From JAQIBY01 sp964527535 (GTDB lineage Bacteria > Bacteroidota > Bacteroidia > Bacteroidales > ML635J-15), in assembly GCA_964527535.1 (NCBI GenBank), contig CAZGPW010000277.1, forward strand, positions 1 to 23,858: 23,858 nucleotides of DNA. The letters are read 5' to 3'. Position 1 is the stretch's first letter. Every line of letters starts with the position of its first letter. This document shows positions 1 to 8,545 of this stretch, piece by piece. Position numbers and translations under genes: made by a program. Below the pieces are notes generated by a model. It saw nothing but the letters and a program-made list of their open reading frames with translations, had not been told where the DNA came from and did not search any database.

Positions 1-276
1 GGGATTCCGGAAGGAAATGCTTTGGGGAACCCACAGAAAAAATGGATTTGGCGGTGATTTTCTTTGCTTCTTTCTTTCATGGTAGGAAAGAAAGAAGGGA
101 AAACAATTTTATGAATAGTACTGATAAAAATTAAAATTTAAAAGACGGGTCACCCAAATCCCAGGTTTTTAAAGCATAAAACATTGATTATCTAAAAGTT
201 ATTTTTGGTATGTATAGGTGCTGCACAAAACAGGGGAATGACCGTAACTTCAGGAAAATTGAAGTCATGAGATAGC
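1..276. other. Gene-free left edge
   Basis: I see no convincing coding region here. One short plus-strand frame open from the window edge closes at the stop at 83-85. It could be the tail of a gene lying outside the window, but its sequence suggests no family. The stretch contains a 12-bp perfect inverted repeat (67-78/86-97) and a weak 6-bp hairpin (247-252/260-265). The rest is AT-rich. Confidence 0.5.
67..97. repeat. Perfect 12-bp inverted repeat
   Basis: The left arm CTTCTTTCTTTC (67-78) is fully complementary to GAAAGAAAGAAG (86-97) around a 7-nt loop. Each strand is nearly all pyrimidine or all purine in one arm. No T-run follows on either strand, so it does not look like a normal terminator. 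Similar CTTTCTTT/AAAGAAAG palindromes occur between genes in many Bacteroidota, as far as I recall; I could not check this. Confidence 0.6.
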
Positions 277-292
277 TTGTTTAATGCAAGCA

Positions 293-323
293 AAAAGCCG
301 CAATTGTTTCAATTGCGGCTTTT
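293..323 (-). terminator. Intrinsic terminator, probably bidirectional
   Basis: A perfect 14-bp stem (293-306/310-323, core AAGCCGCAATTG) closes a 3-nt loop. T-rich tracts flank it on both strands. It lies 23 nt past the stop codon of the minus-strand DUF2723 gene, which it most likely terminates. Read in the plus direction it would also stop transcripts entering from the left. Confidence 0.82.
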
Positions 324-346
324 GTTTTATACACATGGTAATAGTG

Positions 347-3300
347 TTATTGTATTCCCTGCAAGTTTGGTTGCCTGCGTCTTTGTTGGCCGGGGTAATC
401 AAAATATTTCTCAAACATTGGAGTATGATCCTGTAAAGCGGCTTCGATGGCAGTCAGAACATCATCGCGTTGATGTCGTAATGCCATGCGATAACAATCC
501 TGTAAGGTTTGTAACCCCATCGCAATTTCACGGGAATTACCAGGAATTTTATCATCCGGCAATGAAAAATGGTATCTCAATTCCTTGTCATATAAAGATA
601 CGATATACGAGATGATCTCATCGCCTTTTTCCGGTTTATTCAATTGATACCAGGCGTCTGCAAGGTCTGTTGAGAAAACATCCGGCGTAAACACATCCAT
701 AGGCACCTGTTTTTCACAGCGCTCCAGCACTTCGATCGCTCTTGTTGTATCTCCTTCATTACGAAGCCTGTTGGCCAGACGTACAAAGCGTTGCCTTAGC
801 TGAACAATTTTTATTGTTCTCCTGATGGTGTAATCAGCATAAACGCCAGGATCTTCTATATTCCCGTATTCAAAATTGTTCATCAGATTATCGTATAAAA
901 CCTCTGTATCAATACGTGAATTATTGGATTTGATGGGAGTTAACCTGTATGAAAACCCATCCAACTGGAAATAATTCCTGAGATTCAAGGTTTCATTGCG
1001 TCCCACTGAGGTATAATAAATGGGGCGTTTCCATTCAAAATTGGCCAGCAGATCAATTACCATCATCTGATTTTTCATGATGTAGTCCTGTTTTGTGTCC
1101 CAGCGAATCTCATCTTCCATCAAGTGTGCATCGCCGGGCTTTACAATGCCACTTTCAACAGCGTTTGCCGAGTCAACAGGCAGAATCATTTTGGTAGTGG
1201 GATAGGTATAGAACACATCACCTGTGCGTGTCCTGAGCTTTGATTTTGAATCATCAGCAATGAAATCAACGATTCTACTGATGGGTTGGTAGCCTTTGTA
1301 TCCCGGTTGTTCATACAGATACGAAATATCTCTTGCCCCGGGTTCGTATGTTTTTTGCTCGAAACTAAACGGCATGGGATCGGCTTCATAAGTTTTCATT
1401 TTCATTTGATCAATGTACCAGTTACTGGCCACATACGGCAAGCAACATACTTTTACATCCGTTCTGTAACCTTCCACTTCCTGCGCATACCATATCGGGA
1501 AAGTATCGTTATCTCCGTAGGTGAATAAAATGGCATTGGGCAGGCATGAAGCAAGGTAATTATGAGCGAAATCCCTGGCTACATATCTGTTGCTACGGTC
1601 GTGGTCATCCCAGTTTTCTGCAGCCATTTTCAGAGGCACAAGCAGGCACAATCCAGTTGCAAGGCCAGCCATAACAGGCCCTTTTCCTATGTATTGCAAA
1701 AGCCGGTATATACCAAGTGTTCCCAGGCCAACCCATATACTGAATGCATAAAAAGACCCGGCATAAGCGTAATCCCTTTCGCGTGGCTGATAAGGGTATT
1801 GATTCAGGTAAAAAACAATGGCAATGCCTGTCATCACAAAAAGCAGCAAAACGATCCACCCGTCGTGTTTTTGTTTTTTAAAGTGGAAAAGCAGGCCAAT
1901 TAAGCCAAGCAATAAAGGCAACATGTAATATTTATTGTGTGCTTTATTTTTAAGGTAGTCGGGCAGCATATCCTGATCGCCAACCCTTGGATTGTCAAAA
2001 AACGGAATGCCCGAAATCCAGTTGCCGTGGACGGTATTGCCATGCCCCTGAATGTCATTCTGACGCCCGGCGAAATTCCACATGAAATATCGTCCGTACA
2101 TCCAACCAAGCTGATATTTAAACAAAAACGTCAGATTTTCTCCAAAGGTGGGAAGCCTGTCACCCCGGATACCTGTCCAGTTTTTGTAGGCTTCGACATG
2201 GTTGGGATCAGAACTCCACATCCGTGGGAATAAGGTCAGGTGCTCCTTATTATATTTAGAAATCCTTTTGTGATCAACCACTTCATACTTGTTGTTTTTT
2301 CTCACGTACACCGGATCACCTTCTTCAATATCAGTCCGTTCTGAGTTGTAATATTCTCCGTAAAACAATGGCGTATCTCCGTATTGTTCCCTGTTTAAGT
2401 ACGTCAGGAACTGATACATATTGTCAGGATCGTTTTGGTCCATAGGTGGTTCTGCAAGCGACCTTATAATGATGATAGAAAACGTACTGTACCCTATCAA
2501 GATAAAAGCAAAAGCTAACATAATAGTATTTAACAACGGCTTGTATTTATCGTACAATTTCCACGCTGCAAAACCAATGGTGGCTATGATCAAAATAGAC
2601 AAGAACGTACTGCCCGTCAAAAAAGGGACACCAAGCAGGATTAAACCGAGGACAATACAGGCAACGCCGATGTTTTTATTGGTCTTATACTGTGTAAAAT
2701 AGATAGCTCCGGCCAGTGAAGACAGCAAAAGAATCAACCATGTAAATACCCCGGAATAATAGGGGAGGCCCATGTTGTTTACAAACAACAAATCAAATTT
2801 AAACGACACTTTGGCAACACCGGGTATAACACCGTACATAAGTACCGCCAAAATCAATATTGCTACCCCCAGTGAACCAAAAACACCTTTTTTCGAAGGG
2901 GTGTATTTTTTGAAATAATATATAAAAACCATGGCGGGGATGGCCAGCAGGTTGAGCAGATGCACGCCAATGGAAAGACCTATAAGCAAAGCTATTAACA
3001 ATATCCACCTGTAAGCATGTTTGGCATCAATGGCTTGTGCCCATCGCAGCATGGCCCAGAATACAATTGCTGTAAAAAATGAGGATGTGGCATAAACCTC
3101 CCCTTCTACGGCAGAAAACCAAAATGAATCGGAAAACGTATAAACCATTGCACCCACCATTGAAGCGCCAATAACGGCTATGATTTTGGCTGTATTCAAT
3201 TTGTTGTCAGGTGCAATAATCCGCTTAGCAAAATAAGCAATGGTCCAGAACAAGAACATGATGGTAAAAGCACTTGCCAGGGCTGACATGATGTTCACCA

Positions 3301-3526
3301 TTTTTGCCACATTGGCGGGATCACTGGCAAACAAAGAAGCAAGCCTGGTTAAAAGCATAAATGTGGGTGCTCCCGGCGGATGCCCGACTTCAAGTTTATA
3401 CCCGCTTGCAATAAATTCACCACAATCCCAGAAACTTGTTGTGGGTTCTATAGTTGAAATATAAACTATGGCAGCTATCAAGAATGCCACCCACCCAAAA
3501 ATCCTGTTGACAAGTTTGTAATTCAT
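347..3526 (-). CDS. DUF2723 family GT-C-like integral membrane protein
   Basis: This 1059-residue protein has about a dozen hydrophobic segments in residues 10-630, followed by a soluble C-terminal part of about 420 residues. The N-terminal motif SFWDCGEF with D34 and E37, then GHPPGAP (49-54), is the hallmark of DUF2723. That family is placed near protein O-mannosyltransferase-type (GT-C) glycosyltransferases, where acidic residues in the first extracytoplasmic loop are catalytic. Other conserved-looking blocks are GRQNDIQG (about 487-494), QPRERDYAYAG (about 580-590) and YGDNDTFPIWY (670-680). The C-terminus is helical and TPR-like (about 930-1040). A lipid-linked sugar donor and protein or glycan acceptor at the inner membrane is an inference from the fold; no substrate can be read from sequence. 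The gene has its own terminator (293-323) and is separated from the upstream gene by another. Confidence 0.9.
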   Translation of the reverse strand: MNYKLVNRIFGWVAFLIAAIVYISTIEPTTSFWDCGEFIASGYKLEVGHPPGAPTFMLLTRLASLFASDPANVAKMVNIMSALASAFTIMFLFWTIAYFAKRIIAPDNKLNTAKIIAVIGASMVGAMVYTFSDSFWFSAVEGEVYATSSFFTAIVFWAMLRWAQAIDAKHAYRWILLIALLIGLSIGVHLLNLLAIPAMVFIYYFKKYTPSKKGVFGSLGVAILILAVLMYGVIPGVAKVSFKFDLLFVNNMGLPYYSGVFTWLILLLSSLAGAIYFTQYKTNKNIGVACIVLGLILLGVPFLTGSTFLSILIIATIGFAAWKLYDKYKPLLNTIMLAFAFILIGYSTFSIIIIRSLAEPPMDQNDPDNMYQFLTYLNREQYGDTPLFYGEYYNSERTDIEEGDPVYVRKNNKYEVVDHKRISKYNKEHLTLFPRMWSSDPNHVEAYKNWTGIRGDRLPTFGENLTFLFKYQLGWMYGRYFMWNFAGRQNDIQGHGNTVHGNWISGIPFFDNPRVGDQDMLPDYLKNKAHNKYYMLPLLLGLIGLLFHFKKQKHDGWIVLLLFVMTGIAIVFYLNQYPYQPRERDYAYAGSFYAFSIWVGLGTLGIYRLLQYIGKGPVMAGLATGLCLLVPLKMAAENWDDHDRSNRYVARDFAHNYLASCLPNAILFTYGDNDTFPIWYAQEVEGYRTDVKVCCLPYVASNWYIDQMKMKTYEADPMPFSFEQKTYEPGARDISYLYEQPGYKGYQPISRIVDFIADDSKSKLRTRTGDVFYTYPTTKMILPVDSANAVESGIVKPGDAHLMEDEIRWDTKQDYIMKNQMMVIDLLANFEWKRPIYYTSVGRNETLNLRNYFQLDGFSYRLTPIKSNNSRIDTEVLYDNLMNNFEYGNIEDPGVYADYTIRRTIKIVQLRQRFVRLANRLRNEGDTTRAIEVLERCEKQVPMDVFTPDVFSTDLADAWYQLNKPEKGDEIISYIVSLYDKELRYHFSLPDDKIPGNSREIAMGLQTLQDCYRMALRHQRDDVLTAIEAALQDHTPMFEKYFDYPGQQRRRQPNLQGIQ

Positions 3527-3565
3527 TTTATAAGGTTGTTTTGTTAAAATTTAAAATGTAAAGAA

Positions 3566-3573
3566 CAAAAATA
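3566..3573 (-). promoter_or_regulatory. Possible -7 box for the DUF2723 gene
   Basis: On the minus strand this reads TATTTTTG, a match to the Bacteroidota -7 consensus TAnnTTTG, 40 nt before the DUF2723 start codon. No TTTG is found at the expected -33 distance, which falls inside the upstream terminator stem, so the call is weak. Confidence 0.33.
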
Positions 3574-3576
3574 GAA

Positions 3577-3609
3577 AAAAAGGCTGAAAAATTTAATTTC
3601 AGCCTTTTT
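3577..3609 (-). terminator. Intrinsic terminator after the small lipoprotein gene
   Basis: A 13-bp stem (3577-3589/3597-3609, core GGCTGAAA/TTTCAGCC) with A-rich and T-rich flanks lies 28 nt past the stop of the minus-strand lipoprotein gene and before the DUF2723 gene. It separates the transporter-lipoprotein unit from DUF2723. Confidence 0.82.
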
Positions 3610-3637
3610 CTTTTTTACGTCAAAAAACAAAGGTTTT

Positions 3638-4045
3638 TTATTTGTACTCCTCGATTTTCTCGAGGTTCTCAATAAACTCCTGTGATACTTGTTCAAGCTT
3701 ATCGCTTTTTTCTTTCACAGCTTCATTGTAATTCTCTTCATAATTGTCAATTTTCTTACCTTCAGCTTTTTCCTGTTTTTCTTCTTCAATGCGTTTGTTG
3801 ATTTTGTGCACAGTTTCATAGTAAGAATTGGCAATTGTTCTGAGTTGATCATATTCGGAGTCTTGATTGCCTTCTGCTTCAGTGGATATTTCTCCGTCTT
3901 CATAAAACTCATCAAAAGTTTCGTTGAAATATTCAAGATTTGTGATGAGCTTTTCTACGTCGGCTTTTGCATCGTCTTTATCGCAGGAGATAGCAACAAG
4001 CGAAAAGATGACAAGTACATATAAGATTGGATTTTTCATAATCAT
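3638..4045 (-). CDS. Small acidic, coiled-coil-prone lipoprotein
   Basis: The 135-residue product starts with a basic/hydrophobic signal peptide ending in VAISC (Cys21), followed by the acidic stretch DKDD. A lipid-anchored Cys followed by Lys and acidic residues is what surface-exported Bacteroidota lipoproteins often carry. The mature part is rich in Glu, Lys and Asn, with heptad-like helices from about residue 70 to 133, suggesting a helical hairpin or coiled coil. I do not recognise a family. Two in-frame start codons (4045 and 4039) are equally good; the difference is two residues. It begins only 19 nt after the peptide transporter gene and is followed by a strong terminator, so the two are probably co-transcribed. 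A link to transport is possible but unsupported by sequence. Confidence 0.8.
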   Translation of the reverse strand: MIMKNPILYVLVIFSLVAISCDKDDAKADVEKLITNLEYFNETFDEFYEDGEISTEAEGNQDSEYDQLRTIANSYYETVHKINKRIEEEKQEKAEGKKIDNYEENYNEAVKEKSDKLEQVSQEFIENLEKIEEYK

Positions 4046-4064
4046 TTTCTTTTTTTTTAATTAA

Positions 4065-5678
4065 TTATTTGGTTATTCTTTCGAGCCATTTTAACATAAA
4101 AATCATGGTTATCATCGAAATGGTACAAACTACAACAAATACTGTCCATGTAAGCCATAGTGGGATGCTTTCATAAAGGATAGCGCCAATAAAAAGCAAT
4201 TGGTTACCTACCGCTGTGGCACCAAGCCATCCGCCTTGCATGATCCCCTGGAGGTGGGGTGGAGCAACCTTGGACACAAATGAAATTCCCAGTGGGCTGA
4301 TAAACAATTCTGCCATGGTCAGAATAAAGTAGGTTCCAATCAACAGGAAGGGAGTAACCTTGGCTGCATCCGGCAAGGGGCTTCCGTCAATATCCGAGAA
4401 AGGTGGTAAGTTTCCTGAACCAAAGGCCATAACAACATATGCCAATGCTGCAATTCCCATCCCAATGGCAATCTTTCTGGGTGTGGAGGGTTCTTTTCCT
4501 TTAGAACGGAGCCAGCCAAAGAAGCCCATAACAATAGGTGTGAGCAATACAATAAAAATCGGATTGATTGACTGGAAAATTTCTGCCCCGACAATGGAAA
4601 TGGAGCCGAGGTTAATTTTTATGGCACTCAGATCAGTGTAATCCCGTGCAAACATGGTGAGGGTGAGGCCGTTTTGATGAAAAGAGAACCAGAAGAAAAT
4701 AACAATGCCGAATACTGCAAACAATGCATATAAGCGCTGTTTAATTTCTTTGGCTTCCATCTGGATATTGTCCGCTTTTTCTTCTTTGGCTTCTGCAACA
4801 TTTTTAGATTTCTTAATGCTCGGGAATTTGTTTTTGTTGACAAGGTAAATAACAACTGAAATGAGCATGGCAACAATGGCTGCACCAAATGCATAGTGGA
4901 ATCCTGTATTAAATACACTCAGGTATTTCGAGGCAAAAGCAGTGGCATCAAAACTTGCGGTGGCCTGAGTAACTGTAGCAGCAAGTTGTTCGAAACGACT
5001 TGCCGGGTCAAGAGCAAATACTTGTTCGGCAGCGGCCTGCGTTTTAGCAATGGCCCCGTCACCCACAACTTTTGTTCCTTCCAGGGTGCCTTCAAGATGC
5101 TTATGACAAAGGTTGGGAAGGTTGGCATCGTACTTGAAGTTTGACAGGCTCAGCCACCAGTTACGAATAGCGATAGCTGTAAATGGAGCAAAAATTGCAC
5201 CCACGTTGATGAACATGTAGAACAGGGAAAATCCGGAATCCCGCATCTTATCATAAGTGGGATTGTCGTACATCTGGCCAACAAGCGCCTGCAGGTTTCC
5301 TTTAAACAATCCATTACCAAAAGCAATGACAAACAAGGCAAAGCAGGTCATAACAAGCATTAAAGTCCTTTTTTCGGCAGGGACAGGAGTCTCCGTCGGA
5401 AGGGCCAGCATCAGATAACCTATCCCCATGACAATCAGTCCGACTAAAATTACACCTTTGAAATTCCTTAGCTTATCTGCAATCAATCCGCCGACAAAGG
5501 CCAGAATGTAAATTGAAAAATAGAATACAGAATAAATTAATCCTGCATCTTTCCCGCTAAGTCCAAACTTGGCCTGTAAAAACAGTACCAGGATCGCCAT
5601 CATGGTATAGAAACCAAATCGTTCCCCCATGTTCGCTAGTGAGGCTGGTATCAGCCCTTTCGGTTGATTTTTAAACAT
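4065..5678 (-). CDS. POT/PTR2-family proton-coupled oligopeptide transporter
   Basis: The 537-residue protein is a major-facilitator transporter of the POT (PTR2) family, which imports di- and tripeptides with protons across the inner membrane. Diagnostic segments are NMGERFGFYTM at 16-26, GNGLFKGNLQALVGQMY at 121-137 and the SLFYMFINVGA block at 151-161. The proton-coupling ExxER motif of helix 1 reads N16-M-G-E19-R20 here, so the first Glu is Asn. Between the segment ending near residue 173 and the next helix (about 258-280) lies an insertion of about 80 residues, probably periplasmic. A Lys/Glu-rich linker at about 283-315 is probably the cytoplasmic connection between the two halves. Length is somewhat above the usual 450-500. 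It is the first gene of a unit with the small lipoprotein downstream. Confidence 0.9.
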   Translation of the reverse strand: MFKNQPKGLIPASLANMGERFGFYTMMAILVLFLQAKFGLSGKDAGLIYSVFYFSIYILAFVGGLIADKLRNFKGVILVGLIVMGIGYLMLALPTETPVPAEKRTLMLVMTCFALFVIAFGNGLFKGNLQALVGQMYDNPTYDKMRDSGFSLFYMFINVGAIFAPFTAIAIRNWWLSLSNFKYDANLPNLCHKHLEGTLEGTKVVGDGAIAKTQAAAEQVFALDPASRFEQLAATVTQATASFDATAFASKYLSVFNTGFHYAFGAAIVAMLISVVIYLVNKNKFPSIKKSKNVAEAKEEKADNIQMEAKEIKQRLYALFAVFGIVIFFWFSFHQNGLTLTMFARDYTDLSAIKINLGSISIVGAEIFQSINPIFIVLLTPIVMGFFGWLRSKGKEPSTPRKIAIGMGIAALAYVVMAFGSGNLPPFSDIDGSPLPDAAKVTPFLLIGTYFILTMAELFISPLGISFVSKVAPPHLQGIMQGGWLGATAVGNQLLFIGAILYESIPLWLTWTVFVVVCTISMITMIFMLKWLERITK

Positions 5679-5745
5679 AGTATTTGTATTTTTAAATTAG
5701 TTCCAAAACAATGTTCTACTATTATATTTGTTAAAAATTGAACAA

Positions 5746-5775
5746 CAAAAATAGTTTTTTTTTCTAAACCCCAAA
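5746..5775 (-). promoter_or_regulatory. Candidate promoter for the peptide transporter unit
   Basis: On the minus strand a TTTG (5772-5775) is followed after 18 nt by TATTTTTG (5746-5753), fitting the Bacteroidota -33/-7 pattern (TTTG, about 19 nt, TAnnTTTG) with a spacer one base short. A start point near 5740 would leave a leader of about 60 nt before the start codon at 5678. Confidence 0.5.
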
Positions 5776-5863
5776 GCAAAGGATAAGCATTTCAAAAAAA
5801 AAATGTAAAAAATGATTACAGACTTGTTAAATCAACTGATAATAACTAATTTAGTGTTCTGTT

Positions 5864-5871
5864 TAAATTTG
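5864..5871 (+). promoter_or_regulatory. Possible -7 box for nnr
   Basis: TAAATTTG matches TAnnTTTG 26 nt before the ATG at 5898. No TTTG or TTG sits 19-21 nt upstream, so only half of the promoter pattern is present. Confidence 0.38.
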
Positions 5872-5897
5872 AGTATAACCACTATAAATTGTATATT

Positions 5898-7403
5898 ATG
5901 AAGTTGTTTGAAACATCACAAATAAAAAACATTGATCAATACACCATCGAACATGAGCCCATATCTTCTCCGGATCTGATGGAAAGAGCAGCTACACGCA
6001 TGGCAAAATGGATTATAAGTAAATTTGATAAAAAACATCCGTTTTGGGTTGTGGTTGGCCCCGGGAATAATGGCGGTGACGGTCTTGTGATTGCCAGATT
6101 GCTGGTAACCAGAGGATATGATGTTACGGTATGTATGTTACGGTTTACCGATAAGATTTCTGATGACTGCCAGTTGAACCTGGAGAGGTATGAAGAGACC
6201 GGGGGAAAACGCATTGACGTAAAAACGGCAGATGATATACCTGAAATAACAGGGAATGCTGTTGTTGTGGATGCAATATTTGGTGCCGGGCTTACCAGGC
6301 CGGTAAAAAAACTGCCGGCAGAAATCATCGCAAGCTTAAATCAGATAAAAGCACAAAAAATTGCAATTGATATGCCTTCCGGCCTGTTTGGTGAAGACAA
6401 TTCGCAAAACACAGGAGCAATATTTAAGTCAGATGATACGTTGACCGTACAATTTCCCAAGCGATCATTCTTTTTTAAGGAAAACCGGCAGTTTACCGGA
6501 GAAGTGCATGTCATTGATATCGGCTTACACCCTGAGGCCATTGCGAAAACAAAAAGCAATTGGTACATAAACACTGAACAGGACATGATAAAATGTGTCC
6601 GCACAAGGGATATATTTGATCATAAAGGGCATTTTGGCCATGCCCTGCTGATAGCGGGAAGCTATGGCAAAATGGGAGCAGCGGTACTTGCTTCAAAGGG
6701 CTGCTTGCGTGCGGGGGTTGGATTGCTTACCGTTCATGTGCCTAAAACGGGATACCAGATTTTACAGCAAACTATACCCGAAGCCATGATCAGCATTGAT
6801 GACAGCGACCTTATTTTTACAGGTTGTAATGACACCGAAACATTTGATGCCTATGGGGTTGGCCCCGGCCTCAATAAAAAGCCCAATACCGTTAAAGGAC
6901 TGAGCGCCTTGATACAAAAAACAGAAAAACCCATGGTATTGGATGCTGATGCATTAAATATCATCGCTAAAAATAAGTCGCTGCTTGACGAAATACCGCA
7001 CAATTCGGTATTAACACCGCATCCAAAGGAGTTTGAACGCTTGTTTGGTAAAAGTAAAAATTCATGGCAGGAAGCAGAATTGCAAATGAAAATGGCAAAA
7101 AAGCTTCATCTTGTCATCATTGTAAAGGGAGCGTTTACCCGCATCGCAACTCCTTCAGGAGAGTTGTACATAAATATTACCGGAAATCCCGGTATGGCAA
7201 CAGCAGGATCGGGTGATGTATTAACTGGAATTGTATTATCTTTGCTTGCTCAGGGATACGATGCTGTCACGGCTGCCCGGCTGGCTGTTTTTATTCATGG
7301 AAAAGCGGGTGATGTGATTGCTGATCTAAACAGTGAAGAAGCATTGATAGCTGGCGATATCCCGCAACATTTAGGTAAAATTTTTAAAAGGCTGAAACAA
7401 TGA
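5898..7403 (+). CDS. nnr: Bifunctional NAD(P)H-hydrate epimerase/dehydratase
   Basis: The 501-residue protein repairs hydrated NAD(P)H: the N-terminal YjeF_N domain epimerises R- and S-NAD(P)HX, and the C-terminal domain dehydrates S-NAD(P)HX, in the bacterial enzymes with ADP. The epimerase domain shows GPGNNGGDG at 54-62 and DAIFGAGLTRP near 122-132. The dehydratase domain shows GPGLNKKP, LDADALN, LTPHPKEFERL and GNPGMATAGSGD at 429-440, the latter with the catalytic Asp (D440). Length is normal for the fused enzyme. I chose the ATG at 5898; a TTG nine bases upstream is in frame but less likely. The stop overlaps the next start as ATGA, so the downstream lipoprotein is probably translationally coupled. 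Confidence 0.95.
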   Translation: MKLFETSQIKNIDQYTIEHEPISSPDLMERAATRMAKWIISKFDKKHPFWVVVGPGNNGGDGLVIARLLVTRGYDVTVCMLRFTDKISDDCQLNLERYEETGGKRIDVKTADDIPEITGNAVVVDAIFGAGLTRPVKKLPAEIIASLNQIKAQKIAIDMPSGLFGEDNSQNTGAIFKSDDTLTVQFPKRSFFFKENRQFTGEVHVIDIGLHPEAIAKTKSNWYINTEQDMIKCVRTRDIFDHKGHFGHALLIAGSYGKMGAAVLASKGCLRAGVGLLTVHVPKTGYQILQQTIPEAMISIDDSDLIFTGCNDTETFDAYGVGPGLNKKPNTVKGLSALIQKTEKPMVLDADALNIIAKNKSLLDEIPHNSVLTPHPKEFERLFGKSKNSWQEAELQMKMAKKLHLVIIVKGAFTRIATPSGELYINITGNPGMATAGSGDVLTGIVLSLLAQGYDAVTAARLAVFIHGKAGDVIADLNSEEALIAGDIPQHLGKIFKRLKQ

Positions 7404-8542
7404 AAAATATCGTATTCTTACTTACTGCCCTGCTTTTTTTGACATCTGCATGCCAGGATGGATGGTATGTAGATAAAAAACCCATACCTGAACAAAAAAA
7501 AGATGCGGTGGCTTATTATTTACCAAAACATCAGGTTCATCTCACCATTGAACTAAAAAAAGCACATTTTGTTCCTGGCCCTTACGCAGAATTTGCAAAT
7601 CTTTACCTGAGCCTCAGTAATGTTGAGGTCAAAGAAAAGCATTTTTACAGCGTAAACAAGGTTGAATATCATGTATCCGTTTTGCCGGATCCTGACAGGA
7701 AATTCTGGGTTATACCCGAAAAAAGTTTGCCGGATTTGTCTTTTAATCAGCAAGGGATTTTATCCGGCATCAATGTGGAAAATGCTTCCGAAAAAATAAC
7801 TGTTACCGATCCTGTTATGATATCCGGAAAATTGCCAAATCCGGCAAACCCGGATTTTACAAACCTGCAGATTGACAAAAGCAAATACGAAGTGATTGAT
7901 ACCACTTATCGCGTTGTTCAGCGTGATTCCATTGTAAAAAGGATCCCTGTATATAATACAAAAGAGAAAGAAAAAACGGTTGCCCAAAAAGCCCAGGATG
8001 CTGCTGATTTCATCATCCGGATACGTAAAAACCGGTTTTCACTGGAGGCAGCCCTCGAAGAACAAAAAGTCAGCGGGGTAGATATTGCTTACATGATTGA
8101 AAAGCTCGAAGCGCTTGAACAATCCTACCTTGAATTGTTTACCGGAAAATTAAAAACTGAATCAGTGCAATTACATTATACCATTACACCCGAAAAAAAC
8201 CAGGACGTTCAACGGTTTGTGTTGGATTACCTGGATAAAAATTCAGGAGAACCCGTTGAGCAGAATGATAATGCAGATAAATTAGAAGTGCTTCTGCTGC
8301 CTTTATACAGAGAGTCTGCTGAAACCATTGAAGCTAAACAGGAGAAAAATAAAAAATCCCTGGTATTTTATCAGGCAAAACCTGTTGAGCTTGTATTGTT
8401 TAAAAACGATAAGAAAGTGTTTTTTCAACAGGCTGTGATTCCCCAGATGGGAACGCTGCGGTATTTGCCTGCAAGCATGATAAATAAGGATTCTCAGATC
8501 AAACTTGATCCACACACCGGTGAAATAATATTCATAAAATAA
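7400..8542 (+). CDS. DUF4831-like lipoprotein
   Basis: The 380-residue product has a signal peptide ending in LTSAC (Cys18), so it is probably a lipoprotein. The mature part opens with AVAYYLPKHQVHLTIEL, PGPYAEFANLYLSLSNV and further beta-rich sequence, then a helical portion (about 195-250, including TVAQKAQDAADFIIRIRKNR). This organisation resembles the Bacteroidota-specific DUF4831 family, whose function is unknown. It overlaps nnr by 4 nt (ATGA). It is followed after its TAA by only 3 nt and then, in the same frame, by the TTG start of the Omp85-like gene. The tight packing suggests the three genes are made together; a shared role between this lipoprotein and the outer-membrane protein is an inference. 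Confidence 0.8.
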   Translation: MKNIVFLLTALLFLTSACQDGWYVDKKPIPEQKKDAVAYYLPKHQVHLTIELKKAHFVPGPYAEFANLYLSLSNVEVKEKHFYSVNKVEYHVSVLPDPDRKFWVIPEKSLPDLSFNQQGILSGINVENASEKITVTDPVMISGKLPNPANPDFTNLQIDKSKYEVIDTTYRVVQRDSIVKRIPVYNTKEKEKTVAQKAQDAADFIIRIRKNRFSLEAALEEQKVSGVDIAYMIEKLEALEQSYLELFTGKLKTESVQLHYTITPEKNQDVQRFVLDYLDKNSGEPVEQNDNADKLEVLLLPLYRESAETIEAKQEKNKKSLVFYQAKPVELVLFKNDKKVFFQQAVIPQMGTLRYLPASMINKDSQIKLDPHTGEIIFIK

Positions 8543-8545
8543 GGC

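Noticed and set aside
1..85. Possible C-terminal end of an upstream plus-strand gene
   Set aside because: The frame is short, has no recognisable family and runs into the 12-bp palindrome; not enough to call a partial gene.
347..3526. Several plus-strand frames of 60-110 codons opposite the DUF2723 gene
   Set aside because: They are mirror frames of a long conserved gene and show no start context or family features of their own.
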